A stretch of 64,000 bases of DNA, from assembly GCF_037975245.1 (NCBI RefSeq), contig NC_092566.1, positions 17,705,001-17,769,000 on the forward strand, in the 5' to 3' direction. Made by a program: the position numbers and the translations under genes. The stretch's first letter is position 1. Every line of letters begins with the position of its first letter. The notes below the pieces were generated by a model. That model was not told the origin of the DNA. It ran no database searches and saw only the letters and a list, made by a program, of their open reading frames with translations. Source of the stretch: Apostichopus japonicus. Taxonomy: Eukaryota; Echinodermata; Holothuroidea; Aspidochirotida; Stichopodidae. This document shows positions 24,046-39,000 of this stretch, piece by piece.

Positions 24046-27000
24046 GTAAAGTACTCTGTTAAATTTTGTATCTTTTCCAGTTTAACCTAGTACAAAGCTT
24101 TTGTCAGAGTTTATTTAACTTAAAATAGGTTCTAGCTGTATTCGAACATTCAGCATGCTAACTCTACCAGAAATATTGCTCAAGCCAAGTTGGACAATGA
24201 TCTGAACCTCTCAGAATCGATCAATGAAACAACATTTATTATTTTCATAGTCTTAACAAACTGAACTGTACCAGAAGACCACATACTAGTGAAACACATA
24301 GGAAGAATGGTGTATTTCCAGGCTTAGTCAGACCTTCTTTTCCAACTACTATTGTTTACAGCTACAATGTAATCTCATAAGCTTTGAAAGTGGTAGCATC
24401 CTTAATGTGGGGCCAGTCAGTACAGATCTTTAAGATAATATTTGTTGATTGATTGCAGTTTCTGTGATCATAGGCGTATATGCATCTCACATCTCAATTG
24501 CTACGATCCCAATTTCCTTGCAAACTGTTAAGGTTTAGTGTCATGTTATAATGCAAAATAAGTCTTGCATGTCAGGCTGCAATAGTCTCTTTAAAGCCTT
24601 GATAAGAGTTTGATTTAAACCAGTGTTTGTTCGAGTAATCCTGGTATCCAGGTACCCGCCTGACTGATTACTACCTGGTTCTGAAAGTACTTCCCAGTTC
24701 CGCCTTAAAATGTAAAATATATATGTTTGGTAAAAATTGTACGAATTGTTTGGGAAACCAGTATTGCCGCATTGCTTTGAATGTTTGCCACAATGCCCTC
24801 GAAAAATAAATTACAGTTACTGCAGAAATGTCGATATGCCTTGAATCCATAATTGTCGTAAACATTCAAAGGCTGCTATATCATTGGAAAACAGATTGAT
24901 TCTTCTAAAGTTCATGTAGGTACCGTTAGGCCTAACTTTAGGTTGAAAAATTGAGAAATGGCCTCGGAATACCGTCTATAGTTTTGCATCAGTAAATGCA
25001 AATTTCCCAAATTAAGAAAAAAAATTGCAGTAGTTTTTAGTTGTTATAATTTCTTTAAATCTATCTGGTAATGTTCTACATTAATTCTAGAGGAGTTATA
25101 AGAGTTCCATTGCTGTTCAGTTTGATTGGCCTAAGCTTTTATTTTCCAATTGAACTTCAATGGACTTTGGAAGGTAATGAACAAGGATGTTTAACATTAA
25201 ATACGTAACATTTTTATTTGTTCATAAACAGAATAATAATGAACATAAGTACAAAATAATTTCGGAATGTAAGAAATAGTTAATCAAATTTTATATTTTG
25301 GTAAAGATTGAAGATGATTGATTTTTCTGAGATACTTTTTTGGGATGGATAATTTTAGTAGCTATGCTTAGCATATTTAGGCCATTAACAGGTAACATGA
25401 ACTTCACACACATCAAGGTGGTTAGGCCATGTGCTATGGACATAAATACATGGCTATTTGTAATATGTCATATTTTCTGTATTTTGGAAATTTGTAGAAA
25501 GTCTTTTCCGCAAAATAAATTTTTAGCCTCAAGTGGTGCCTTTCATTTTAGCTTGCATGGTACCCCGAATAAAGATAGAGTTTAAGGCTATATAGCCTTG
25601 CACTCAAAATGACAAATCTCCAGGCATGCCACTCTCCTGTGTGAATAACACATTGCAGTAGATTATTGGCGGAGGGGACCGGCGGGTATGGTTGTCTATT
25701 ACCCTGTTCCAATTTTATATACCCAGTGTAAACACTAATATTAACTTTCAAGTCTTCTTGTTTTTGGACAGGGTATGGCACTTTTGCATGTTATCCTTTC
25801 TTTGAAAATGAGTTCCTGCTGGAGTACAGGGGTGAGCTATTGCACTACAGAGAAGCAATTCAGAGGGAAAACATGTACCCACCCTCTCGTAGGAGTTACA
25901 TGTATTTCTTTAAGTTCAATGAGAGATCATACTGGTAAGTTATTCTATTAAGTATTGATAAATTTGAAATATCAAGTCTTAAAGAATGGCTAGAAATTAT
26001 AAACCTGAACTTTGGGTGTATCTAATTATCACATATGACACTAATTGTTATCTATATATGCTGTTTTTGTCAAGGGTATATTACAAAAAAGAATATCCAG
26101 TTTTTTTTTTTTAGTGGGCAGTGTGGGAGAGGGGGAGGGTTGCAATGCAGGGGATCATGTTTATAAGTGTGAAAGGGGGTTGGCAAGTATACATCAGGAC
26201 CCAATGGATATCTGATTAAAAGTTCCAAAGGGATGAGCATATTATTGCTCAAGAAAATTCTGGGGAAAGCACTGGAACAGAGGCTAAGGCATAGGGTTTT
26301 GTATAAAATATTCAAAATTACCAGTTGGGTTCCAATTAAGGGAGAATTTTCAGAATTTTAGACCTACAGTATAAATGGTTCAATTTAGCAAGCATGCATT
26401 TTACTATATATAATTAAAGGAGAAGGGATTTTAAGCAACCTTTAAAATACTGATTTTATTCCTGAAAATTCATGCCCTCCTAAGGCTATATACCACTAAT
26501 AGAAGATATAAATGTACAGAATGCTTTGTTCAAGGCTATATAATCTATAGCATTGAAGGTAGGCAAATATTTTTGTTATATTAGTGTTGATGCCACAACC
26601 TCTACTGGGAATGGACGCCTTGTAAATGATGCCCCGAAGAACACCAGCAAGTGCAACTGCAGAGCAAATGTTGTAGAGATCAATGGACAGCCATACTTGT
26701 GTCTGTTCAGCACAAGGTCAATTTCAGCAGGGGAAGAGCTCCGTTACGACTACGGGGTTAGCAACTTACCATGGCGCAACAAGGTAGAATATATTTTCTA
26801 ATGGAATCTGAAGTGCAAATATTTACTAAATATAGTTATAACAAAACAACTTCTATGAAAGACAGCAAGTTGCTGAAATAATGTATCCTGCAGTACATTA
26901 TGTGCAGACATAAGACTGTTGACATGGGATAATGTACATTCTAGTGGTTATCTAGGTCAAAGGAGTAGACCTTGGTCAGTACTGTAGTATATACAGTAGG

Positions 27001-30000
27001 CATTACATTTAGGGTGATATCTGAACTGTGCCTTAATATAGGCTCCATTTCGCTGTGGGTATTGAGCCTGTGATACCCGTAGGGTTTGTGAGTTTATTGA
27101 GTTCAAAATAGAAGTTACTTTAGGATGAACATAAATATAACAAATGTAGTCTGTTTAGCAAATCTGAAGTCAAGTTCATTAAATCAAAATTCAAGTCCAG
27201 CTGGTCGGCGACAAGTCCGTGTCCGCCCAGTATCTATGGAAAGGGTATTAATTATACCCACCCCCCATGATCGACCTATTGGACTTGATTTTCCCTTACT
27301 TTATGATACTAAGTATTACTAGCCATTGAAGTCTCCAAAAGTACCGCCCTGTTCATCAGAGTGGTCATGTTTATAGACATACTGAAATTCAGAAAGAAAA
27401 GTTGAGTATAAACGACCAATCCTGGTTTTGCTATGCATTGCTGCAATGAATACTTAGCTGTAAGCATTAGACATAAATATACATTGAATATGGGAACTTT
27501 TAAACCATTTGGGCCTATAATTTAGTATTTTATACAGATTTGGAAAAGCTATCAGACAAATGTTACAGTATAACAATAATCCACAAAGTACATCATTCAC
27601 TGGCATTTCACCAACTTGTGAATAAAAGTGACGATAATCCTGACATGTGCATTTTTAAAGGGGGCATTTTAATACTTGTGAACATTTGTGGATAATCAGC
27701 ATGCTTCTTCAGCTCAAACATTTTGGAACACTACTGTCAATCATAGTACACTAACTTATATTGTCCTAATGTTTAAACATACTCATTTGTACATTTAGGA
27801 ACACTACTATCAGTCAGAGTGTCCTTATTTATACTGTGTGTTCACTTTTAACAGTCTCTTCTTTGGTTCAATTGAGGACACTACTGTCAGTCACGGTGAT
27901 AATCTCCTTACTTATCCTGTCCTGGCTTTTAAATTCTCATGTGGCGTGATATGTGGCGCTGCTCGCGTGGCGACACAGCTTGCAGTTTCCTCTCGAATTC
28001 CATGTTTCATCGTTCTATTGTCGCTGTTTTATCCACCGAATGCTGTCAATATGTGCTCTAAGTGGATGTTTATCGTTTTGTTGGTTGTGTTTGTGACTGT
28101 TTGTATCGTTTCCCACGGAAATGGCGAGGTTTTTCATAATCGCCACCGGACAGTCTTCTATTACACTCCATCGGAACTTCGCGCAATCGGTACTAGATGT
28201 GCAGTCGGTACAGGACTACCAGATATGCGATTACCAAAAGAGATGAGGCGACGAAAGCGTGGGAAAGCAGGGGGTGTCAAACGAAGGAATAGTCAGTGTA
28301 AGAACCGGCCTTATTTACCCTCAATCATAATGGGAAATGTTCAGTCTCTCAGCAACAAGATGGATGAACTTTGTGCGAGTGTGAGATATTTGTCGGACTT
28401 CAGGAATACTTGTATTGTGTCGTTCACAGAGACATGGTTGACAGGTAACCATAGTGACGATCATGTTAACATCGACGGATTCCAACTGGTACGTGGTGAC
28501 AGGGATTTGGAAGCGGCTGGTAAATGCAGTGGGGGAGGTGTGTGTGTTTACGTCAACCAGAAGTGGTGTCACCCAAATAATGTGTACAGAAAGGACTATG
28601 TTTGCACCCCCCACCTGGAAATGTTAACTGTTTCTGTACGGCCATTTTATCTACCGCGGGAGTTCTCACACGTTTTAGTCTGTTCTGTTTACATACCGGA
28701 CAAGTCCGTTGCCAAGGCGGGTAGTGCTGAGTTGATTAAGGCCATTCAAGATTTGGAAGCTAAAGCCCCTGATGCCCTTATTGTGGTTAATGGAGATTTC
28801 AACCATGGATCAATGAAACACCCGGGATTACGGTTTTATCAACACGTCAATTGTCCAACACGGGGGGAATCGACTCTGGACCTTTGTTACACCAACGTCA
28901 AAGACGCTTATGTATCATCCCAGTTGACTAAGCTTGGTGAAGCCGACCATGACCTCGTTCTCCTGTTACCAAAGTACAGGCCTGTCGTCCAGCGTGAAAA
29001 GCCGCGGGTAATTACAATCAAACAATGGTCGGATGATGCCCTGGATCAACTCCAAGACTGTTTTGATCGCACGGACTGGGAAATGTTTGTTGACACTGCC
29101 GATGATATTCACGAATTAACGGACACCGTCAGCTCCTATATCAAATTTTGTGAGGACGCCATCATTCCCACGAAGAAAGTCAAATGTTACCCCAATAACA
29201 AGCCATGGATTACTAAAAGGGTGAAACAGTTGATCAATAAGAATGGAATGAAGCACTGGAGCTCCACAGGGCACTGTGTTAGCACCATTCCTATTCACTC
29301 TGTATACCTCCGGAATACGCTCCACTGACCTCAGCTGTCCGCTCATCAAGTTCGCGGATGACACTGCTCTCGTTGGCCGGATTAAAAATGACGATGACCG
29401 GATCTACCGTGAACAAATTGCCAATTTTGTTGCTGAATGCGACAGGAATTATCTCCATCTTAACGTCAGCAAGACGAAGGAACTCATTATAGACTTCCGG
29501 AGAGCGAACAAGATAGTGCCCGAACCTGTGGTCATTGACAGTAAGACAGTGGATAGGGTAACTGAGTACAAATATTTGGGTGTAGTTATGGATGATCAGC
29601 TAAAGTGGGATGCACATGTTGAGTATGTTGCCAAACGTTTGAAACCACGAATGTATTGCTTGAGGAAATTAGTCTCTTTTGACGTGAACCAGAACATTTT
29701 ATCCATTTTTTACAACTCTATTATTAGTAGTGTTTGGTCATACTGCATAACTTCCTGGGTTGGTAACATAAATAAGACATCCAAGAAAGTGTTAGATGAT
29801 ACTGTTATACGGGCAGGTAGGGCTGTTGGGAAACGCTTGCCAATGGTTGACGAGATCTTTGATAGTCGGGTTAATGTTAAGCTTCATTCAGTTCTCAAGG
29901 ATATCGATCACCCTCTCCACGCTCCATTAAATAATTGTATTATCCCTCGTAGTGGGAGGATGAGACCTCCGAAGGCTCATACTAATCGTTACCCCTCATC

Positions 30001-33000
30001 TTTCATGGGACAAGCTGTTAGAATTTTTAATGCATCTTTTAATCGCTAATCTCTTGCCTTTGTCTTTCCTTCTTTCATTGGGTTCTTATCATATTTACCG
30101 TTTGTGATTTGTTTATACTTTTTATTCCTTGCCATTCTGTGAGCTTCGGCCCATCTGTTCCCGTTCCTTGTTATTAGCATTTCTTATGCTTTTATTGTCC
30201 TACTGTTTGTTCTCTTATTGTTGTATAGTATCGTTTTTATATCTTACTGTTTTATCTGCAAGCATGTATTTTCCCTATCGGATGCAATAAAGTTTATCTT
30301 ATCTTATCTTATCTTATCTTATGTTTGGCACACTTGGGGATATTGCTGTTAGTCACAGTGTCCTAAGTTATATATTCACACTCTTAGCAATCCACACCTC
30401 TAATCACTCTTCTTTTGTTTTTTAATGCTCTGCCTACTAGTACTTTAACAATGTTCATGTTATTGTTTTATTACATTTCATCTTTTCTGTTCAGGCATCA
30501 ATTTATGCCGTGCTACTTCCCAAATTTTCTTAACTCTTTGTCTAAAATTTTACCATATGATCTCTTTCAAGTCACTGCTGTATACGAGGCTGGGTTAACT
30601 TTCTTTAACCATTTATTCTTAATGTAATAAATAGACATATGGATGCTGTACCGTACATCAACACATGTGATTTTATAAGTAAGAAAAGTGTGTACAGGAC
30701 ATGTTCCCTATAATAGAAGTTTCTTTTGTTTATATAGGACATATTGCAATCTTAGGAGAGAAATGGGAAAGGGGCTAATATGAACCATGGGGGTGATGAG
30801 CCAAGAGGTCAATTGAAGTCTATTAGGCTATACCTACATGCCGTACAATCACTAGCTACAGAAGCTATGTGTAAGGCACATTGGATAATTTAAATAAAAA
30901 TAGGCTAAAAAAGCAGGAACCATTTATGATTCAACCATGGGTGGCCTTGCCTGAGTCTCAAGTACAAGTCCAGAGCATCCAAAATTTGAGTCCAAATTCC
31001 AGTCCGCAGAAATAAGGAATTTCCATATTCCTAGTCCAAACTTAAGTCCTACAGAACTGCTGTTTAAACATTTCATTGTCTTCATGCAACGTCCAAATTT
31101 GGCGCTGTAATCTGAAGCTTATTCCTCTCGTGTATTTGCTACAGGCTGAGGTATGTCCATTTGAATAGTAGTGTATGCTCAAATAGACACACTCATCCTT
31201 CATATCCTCACTCTGAGGTTTTCTTTTTAAAGACTTGCTTCAGTCTATCAACTTTTCTCATTTGAAATTTGTCTATGCTTGTTGGGTTCTCCACAAAGCT
31301 ACTTATATTTTAATTTAAGGTGAAAATCACACCTGAGTAGTTTGAGGGTGATTTGTTTTTGTGTTTGTTTTGTGTATTAAGTCAAAGTGTGCATTGCTCA
31401 TGTAACAATTACAGGATTTCAGCCATTGACCTGTAATTTGCTACAATAACCCTGATAAAACTGGCATATTTTTTCCCTCAGATGTGGTTACAAATCCATG
31501 AGTAGTACTATACAGTAGCTATGCTCAATTTTGCTAGCTACCACCCTCATGTAATATTCTCTCAGAGCTTCACTGCAGTATGTACATGACCAAATTAATG
31601 AACCTGTAACATTAACTTCCCTCCTCACTTATCTGTCTCCCACAACCAATGAACCTCAATCTACCATGCCTATAGCATAGAAACATGTAGTATCTTTGGA
31701 AACTGTTATGCCTTGTAAAGTTTACTGTATTGTAAATTATGTTTAAAATTCATTAAAGGTATGCTGTATTGGCTCCAAATATGCCCGATATCCAAATATG
31801 GTCATGTTTGGTCCCAATTCTTTGACTACTTAGACTATAGACTATGTAAGTTTTGAATTGAAATTTGTCAGATATTGATTGAGTAGACAAGATAGTTTTT
31901 GAGGTACAGTACATGTACAAGGCAATTTTAAGGAAAGTTCCCATGATGATGCAGACTTCTTGTTAGCCTTCGTCTGAAACACGCCTGTAATCTTGATCAC
32001 TCCAGACTCATGACAATGATGCATCACAAATGCACATCTTGATGACAACTGTGTTCATAGCAGAATTTGGTAAGAGTCTGCTACTGAGCTCATGATCTGA
32101 TTAAGATCCCATGTGAAAGCAGGGTTGTGCAAGTTTTTGTCAGTGACAGGAGGCTGGGGTTATGCTGTCTATCCCAAGCAATGATAGCACTAAAGGAGCT
32201 TCATCATACTTGAGAACTTGTACATTTCCCTCATTTAGTAAAATGATCTCTATCAAAAAGCAATTCCAATAATACAGTATATTTCAGTACTGGGCTGAAT
32301 GCCTTTGCTGATATTGTTTCTATTACTATAAACAGATAACTTTCTAACTGAATGTATGTAATGTTTATGTGCATGGCAATATTGTGTTTTGACTTGTGTA
32401 ATGAGAGTATAACTAATTTTCTTTATATATAGGAAGACTATTTGGAAGATGATCCCTTCATCGACTCTCCTGCGGTATGTTGTCTCATTTACATCTATTG
32501 GATTTCCTTTTCATGTATCAAACTATCATCATATGTCATGACAAGCTTCAATGTTCAATGTTTCAAAAACCCCTCCATGCCACCCTGTGGGATGAACATT
32601 GCTTAAAAATGCCTACCAGTTCTTGTGCCAGATGTATAATGCTGAATTAAATTTCAATGAAAGTTATGCAGAAGTTTCTTTTCTTCAGTATTCAGAGGGT
32701 GCATGAGAGAGCCAAATTGCAGTAATTAGGTACATAAGTGAGGAAACAATCACAGGAAGTGTTCACTCTTCATTGCCACTGCTGTACAATGTCCCCTTTC
32801 TGCTACCACTTCTGCCCATCCCTATGCTCTATTCTAATATTAGTTCTTAAACCTGCATTGCCATTTACTCACACCAAGAGGGTTACTTCACTGTCCCTTT
32901 TTGGAGAAGTCGTGGCAAAGGAAGGCCTCAAGACATTGCTGAACTTCTCTGAGTTCACTTTTCTTGCAATGTCATGATGACTTTGAGGAAGAGCCTGGAT

Positions 33001-36000
33001 ACTAGCTACTTCGTAGCATGAATGCTTCTCTCCTGCAACTGAGTTGATAAAAGAAAGCTTTTAACTTCAATATAATACAAAACCTATTACAGTATACTAT
33101 AAGCCTATAGCTTCAGCAGGGTTTTTATTGTCCAGGCATATAATTTCAAAACAATTGGCGGAATTCGCTAATTTGTCTTCTGTACTCATTCATATCTCTA
33201 CTTGCATTCTTTAAAGTGATTGAATTTCATTTATATTCAAAACAATTGAGGTGTATTTGTTTCTCTTCAGCCATTAGGAAATGAAGACGAAATTACAGGA
33301 AGTAGTAGCAATGGTGAACCTGTTCCAGTAAGTATATTCTCTTAAACTGTCAATCTTGAGCAAGATAATGTACCTGAACCCCCCCCCCCCCCCCCACTCC
33401 ACTCCTTAATATCTAAACTAAAGTGAATTATTAAAAGTGCATTGAATTTCATTTATATTCAAATCAATTGAGGTGTATTTGTTTCTCTTATCAGCCAGAG
33501 AATGAGGAAGAACCTACAGACAGTGATGTTAGAGATAACTCTGTAGTACCCATAAGTTTTTGTTGCACTTGTTTTCCATTCTGTTGTTTGGGACAAATTT
33601 GTTAGGTATAAGTAGCAGGCATTTATAGATAGGGTCTCATCTGTACACTAGCTGTCTTTACCACAAAGAAAATATATGCTCTCAAAAGCCCTTTCCCTGG
33701 AGAGTTAACGACTTTATTTCTTTGGAGGTGTGAGTTGGGGGGGGGGGGGTGAGGGGGAGGTAGCATGGGATTGGCTAGTATTCATTTGTTCATGGCTGAG
33801 TGCCTGAATTTCTTGCTGGCTCACCAGTCAAAAGTTGACTGACTGTTGGTTTAAGTGCACTGGTTTGAAACGAAATCTATTTCACATAAAATACACTTTT
33901 ATTTAGTATTGGCCTTTATTTAAAATACTCTTTTATTATACTTAATTCCAATCTGCAAATTTCTAATTTTTCTAGGTAGTAACCAATGACAGTTCCATCT
34001 TGGACAATATTTCCTTTTGTGGCCTTTTGAAGGTAATCCTTCTGCTTTGTTCTTCATATAAGAAAAAATAATCAATATAAATTAAAGCTGTGTACAACAG
34101 AGCAATATAAATCATGCTCATCTAATTAATACTGTAGTTCATTTAACAGTCTTTACTGTACATACATTAACTCTGAAAATGTCTTGCTTTTATTTTAGAT
34201 TATTGATTGATTCTTTTCTTGATTGATTACTTGATTATGTTTGATTATGTTTAAATATTTATTTTTAATGCAATCCCATTTAAAGAAAACATTTAATAGA
34301 TGGATAAATCTTGGACTACTGAAATGTGTAAAAGACTATAAGATATCTCTTTGCAATTGCAAAACAAATAAAGCAAATTGAAAATGCATTCTCTTTTGCA
34401 TGCAATGGAGCATATAGGATAGTGCATGACCTAAACCTGTTAGGATCACCTAAAAACTTAATGTTGACATTGTAATTATGTGTCAGAACTCATACATGCT
34501 TGCTTCATATTTTATTTCATACAGATAGCAATTATCCCCTACTCATAACTTAAACTTAATCCAGTCCCATGATGAAATGTTGAAAGGAATAATATATCCT
34601 AAAGTATTCAGCAGAAAGCTGACAAGTCAATGCTAAATAAATTGGAAAAGGCAAATAGAGTACTGCCTCAAATACAATTATTAAAGTACTAGTGACCTTG
34701 AGCTGTATGCATCCTATTGCCATTTATAAATGCAGGTAAACTTCATGTGGGTAAACTTCATGTTCATAGTGTATATCTGACATCTGTAAATGTTTGTTCA
34801 TTTGATTCAATAACCTTTTAGAAATTGTTTTATGTGTAGAGGTTAACATTGACCCCTAATTACCCTGTTTGTAATGGGGATAAACATTGGGGGCTGTGAA
34901 AAATTACCCCTTAGCTTCTGTTTTGCACTAAATGGCAAGGGGATGGGGAATGCCTTGTCCTCCATTGCTCTGGATAACCTGTGCATTTAAGGTCAAAAGT
35001 AGCAGTGCTGGACATTTCACTATTAATATAGCATACTTAATAATATTTTCCTACTCCAAAACATCTCCCCTTTCTCTTCAAGCTCTACCCTTACCACTCC
35101 TCCAAACCTGTTATGTGTAAGATTTCATTGAAAGCATCCTCCCTTATAGATTGCCTTAGTATGTACTGATAACATTCAATTTATGTAGAGGTGAACATAG
35201 ACCCCATTGATCCATATTTGCAATGGGCTACAGGGATTCATTGTGGGCTATGAACTTGTTTCCCAGCTGGCTTCCATCTAGAAGCTAAGTGTAGACTTAT
35301 TGGTGGTCTTGACTTTTTCCCAACTCCCTTAATAATGTTAACCAACTGCAAGATATCTTTGTCACATGGTTTTTTTAATCTCTACCTTTAACCCTTCTCC
35401 ATCCACTTGTATGCATGAACCAATGTAAAATCAAATTGAGAGGTGCTTCCTTTACTGATTGTCTAATTTTGATACTGCATACTCAATGTGTAGAGGTTAA
35501 CAAACACCCCGTGTTACCCTGTTTCCATTGGAGGGATCATTGGGGGCTGTGAAATGTATCCCCAGCTGGCTTCCATCTGGAAGCTAAAGGTATACTTCTT
35601 AGTGGTCCTGCATATGTTTCAAATTCTTGTCTGTGGATGATCTGCTTCCCCCCCCCCCTCCCCCCTTGTTTGTCTAAGCAACTGGGCATATCCCTGCCCT
35701 GCATTTTTTTCTGCCTAATGCATTAATAAATGTCAGAGGTAGTAATCCAAAAACTTCTTTTATACCTCTACCTATAAGTAATATTACACACTACAAAATA
35801 TCTTTGTCACCTATTTTCTTCAACCTCTACCTTACCACTCCTCCACCCCTGGTAAACTGTTAACCAATGCAGAATCAAATTTAGAGGTGCATCCTGTATT
35901 GATTGTCTAATTTTGATACTGCAATAATCAATGGTTAACATAGACCCCATTTTACCCTGTTTCCAATGGTGGGAGGGGGTTCATTGGGGGCTGTGAAATG

Positions 36001-39000
36001 TACCCCCGGCTGGCTTCCATCTGTAAGCTAATTAAGGGTCGACTTCTTGGCGTTCCTGACTTTATTTTCACGTTCTTGTTTTTTTTGGTGGGGGGGGGGG
36101 ACATTCTGCCTTACCCTTCCCTCATTGGCTTAGCTAATGGGTTTGCCCCACCCTATCATTTTCTTTGCCAGACTTGTATAATCAAATGACTTTTCAAATT
36201 AGGTATAAGTCCTGGGTACGTATTTCATGTTGTATATGTAGCCCCATTCCAAACTTCACCTTTCTGTTCATAAAAACTCTAATCTGACCCCTCTTCCACG
36301 CCCCTGACAAGAATCATTGCAGACTTCCATTGATATCTGCCTCCCATATTGATTGCCTCATTTTGTTAGATTTGATGAAAGTCGATGTGTAGAGGTTGCA
36401 TAGACCCCATTTTATCCTATTTGCAATGTTCCCTTGGTAATCTTTGGGGTGGGGGGGGGACCATTAAACAAACCTGCTGGCCTGATGTTGTTTCCAACTT
36501 TTTCAGCTGGGGATGCTCTGTCCCCCCCCCCCCACCCCCTTCTTTTCGATAAGTTACGGGGTATATCTCTGTCCTACTCTTTTATGCCTGACTGATAAAT
36601 TAATGCCAAAGGTGGTATTCCTATATACTTCACTAATGCCTTTGCCTACATGTACTAATGTTACCCAACCCAAAATATTTCCGTCCAATTTCTCTTCAAT
36701 CTCTACTCTAACCCCTCCTCCAACCCTGATATGCATAACCAAAGCAAACTCACATCGAGGGCTGCCTCTTTTATTGATTGCCTAGTTATTTCATTTATGT
36801 ACTATTTAACCCACATCAAAGAACCCTCCCAGTTTCTGTTCAATTCCTACATTTACCCTTGCTCTACCCCTCATATGTAGTGAACCAATGCCAAATCATA
36901 ACTCCTTTATTGATTTTGTAATTTTGTTACTTTCACACCAAAGTTATACCTTGAAACTTATGTGCCATAACCTGTGTAGGTTTAATATACACCCCATTGA
37001 AGGGCAGGGGGATGGGGGGATGGTGGTGGCAGAGGGGCTGTAAAGTTGTATCCTCTACCGTTTAATGTAGGATTTTTGACCTCACATACTAATTTAATTG
37101 TACATCATTTTCATCACATTCAGCAAGTCATGTTCAATCTTCCTGATCTTCCAAATTATGAGGTGTTGGATATTTGTTTCACAGATACACACAAAAGATA
37201 ACTGCAACAACAAGGCAGATGGGAGGTATGCAGTCTCCGAAGTAGATGAGGATGGTGAGTTTGACTGTTTCTCCACAGGATTGTCCTTAGCCGGCTATCT
37301 AAATGTTGTATCTTGTAAATTTCCAGCTAACTGCACTCTGCTTGCTTTTATATCATCTTTATGTTACTTTACAGGAAACCATATATAAAAAAGTATGGTA
37401 TAACACGACTATAACAGAACAACTGTTGAAGTTACAACCATATAGGTCAGACTGCTTTATTGGCCCCAAGTATAGCATGATACTGCCAAAGATTTTCCTA
37501 CAATGATGGCATTCACCTGCCATGGTCCTAAAATGACCTCATTTTACCAGTTATCCTGCACCATCTAGGCTGGCACATATTTTTCCTTGTGTGAGAGTCT
37601 TTGTGTAGACAATGTCTGGTAAACTACACTGTCGACTATACGGACATATTACCACACAGTGTTTACACGAAGAACCTCACAGTGTCAACAAGCTGTGCTG
37701 ATTACTTCATAGTAGCCATGTCATTTTAGGAAAGTGTCAGGTTGATTACGTAATTACAAAACTTTATTAACTGTTGCGTGCTATAATTAGTCACAATACA
37801 GCATAATTTGCAATGTAAAAAGGGACTAAAATAATAAAATGGAAACAATAATTAAGGTTATTTAGGGACCAATTTCAGCTCAGAGACAGAGGAAAGGGTT
37901 CATTTTAAATTCAAGGCCAAAGTCTGAAAACCTCAAGTAGCAGTGGGTACATTGTTTAAATATTAACTCTTTTTCTTTAGACATTGATCAATTTCTAAGA
38001 AGAATTCTACTCAAAAACTTGTCTGACCTGATCCTTTCATATACAGATCTAGTCAGACTATAATGCAGCATTTACTTATAAGCAAGTCAGATATGATAGA
38101 GTAACCCTTTAACCTTCGCATTCTGTTCATTAGATGTGGTCCCAACATCTGACCAGGAGGAGGAAGAGCATGGGAAAGTTCATCCTCATCACAGTAAGCT
38201 GGTCTACCATTAATACTCATTTACATAATGACATGCACACAATTTGTAGGCATATATGACACTAAGCTTGCAAGCTATGTCTCATATAAGAGTTGAAGTT
38301 CAATTAAACTCATATGTGTTTCTGCACCATATTGACTAAAAAAAGCCTACTTTGCTTTTGGAGATGTCAAGAAGTAAAAGCATAGTCAACCAGGTAGTTC
38401 ATATCGCCCATAGTTTTCATGTCGATGTTAATTCAGATTGATTGCGTCATAGATTGTTTTGTGTCAGAAAGATTTAAAGTTTGACACAGAGCTTAGTGTA
38501 GTAAAACAGAAATTAAGTATTTTGTTTTTTCTTTAAAATGTAAAAGCCTGTATTATTCATTAAATTCATTGTTACTTACCAACACTAGTACACAACATTG
38601 CAATGTGAAATCATGATGAAACACACACATTGGACATGCCTGGACTCAAACTTTTAAACTGTAAAACTTCATTGTAACACTTCTTGTCATTCTGAACCAC
38701 AATATGGCTAATGTAGATGAATAATCCAGCCAGAGTTCATAAGTACTTTAAGTAGTTATCATATACTCCACAGGAACATTTACACCAGAACCTGATGAAA
38801 GGAGCATGGAACTGGGTGCACTTCCTGAAAGTTGTGAGTGTGTCTTCATCTAAATTTATTGAAATCTACATTTATTTTTAATTAAAGAAGACATTTATGT
38901 CTATACTAGTAATGATTGGCATTGTACGTGTACAGTAATAGTAATTGGGCAGTGTGTGGTGACCATGAGTGTTACCAATGCTTTTGCAACCTTGGTATAA

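Larger units (their letters stand above)
27935..30325 (+). mobile_element. Non-LTR retrotransposon (CR1/Rex1-like), internally deleted, with pentanucleotide tail
   Basis: An endonuclease portion (27.9-29.24 kb) is joined directly to the later half of the reverse transcriptase (29.25-30.05 kb). A 3' UTR follows, ending GCAATAAAG and about five TTATC units rather than poly-A, as in CR1/L2/Rex1-type elements. The left edge is placed at about 27935 because the host repeat is interrupted there. It lies in the sense orientation inside an intron of gene B. No clear target duplication was seen. Confidence 0.85.
27690..30930 (+). repeat. Older dispersed repeat, split by a LINE insertion
   Basis: The left part 27700-27930 has three units like GGAACACTACTATCAGTCAG. 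After the LINE, 30325-30400 resumes with TTGCTGTTAGTCACAGTGTC, and 30760-30890 has AAAGGGGCTAATATGAACC and CTAGCTACAGAAG. The intact homolog is at 8040-8900 inside gene A. It sits in the third intron of gene B. Confidence 0.6.
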
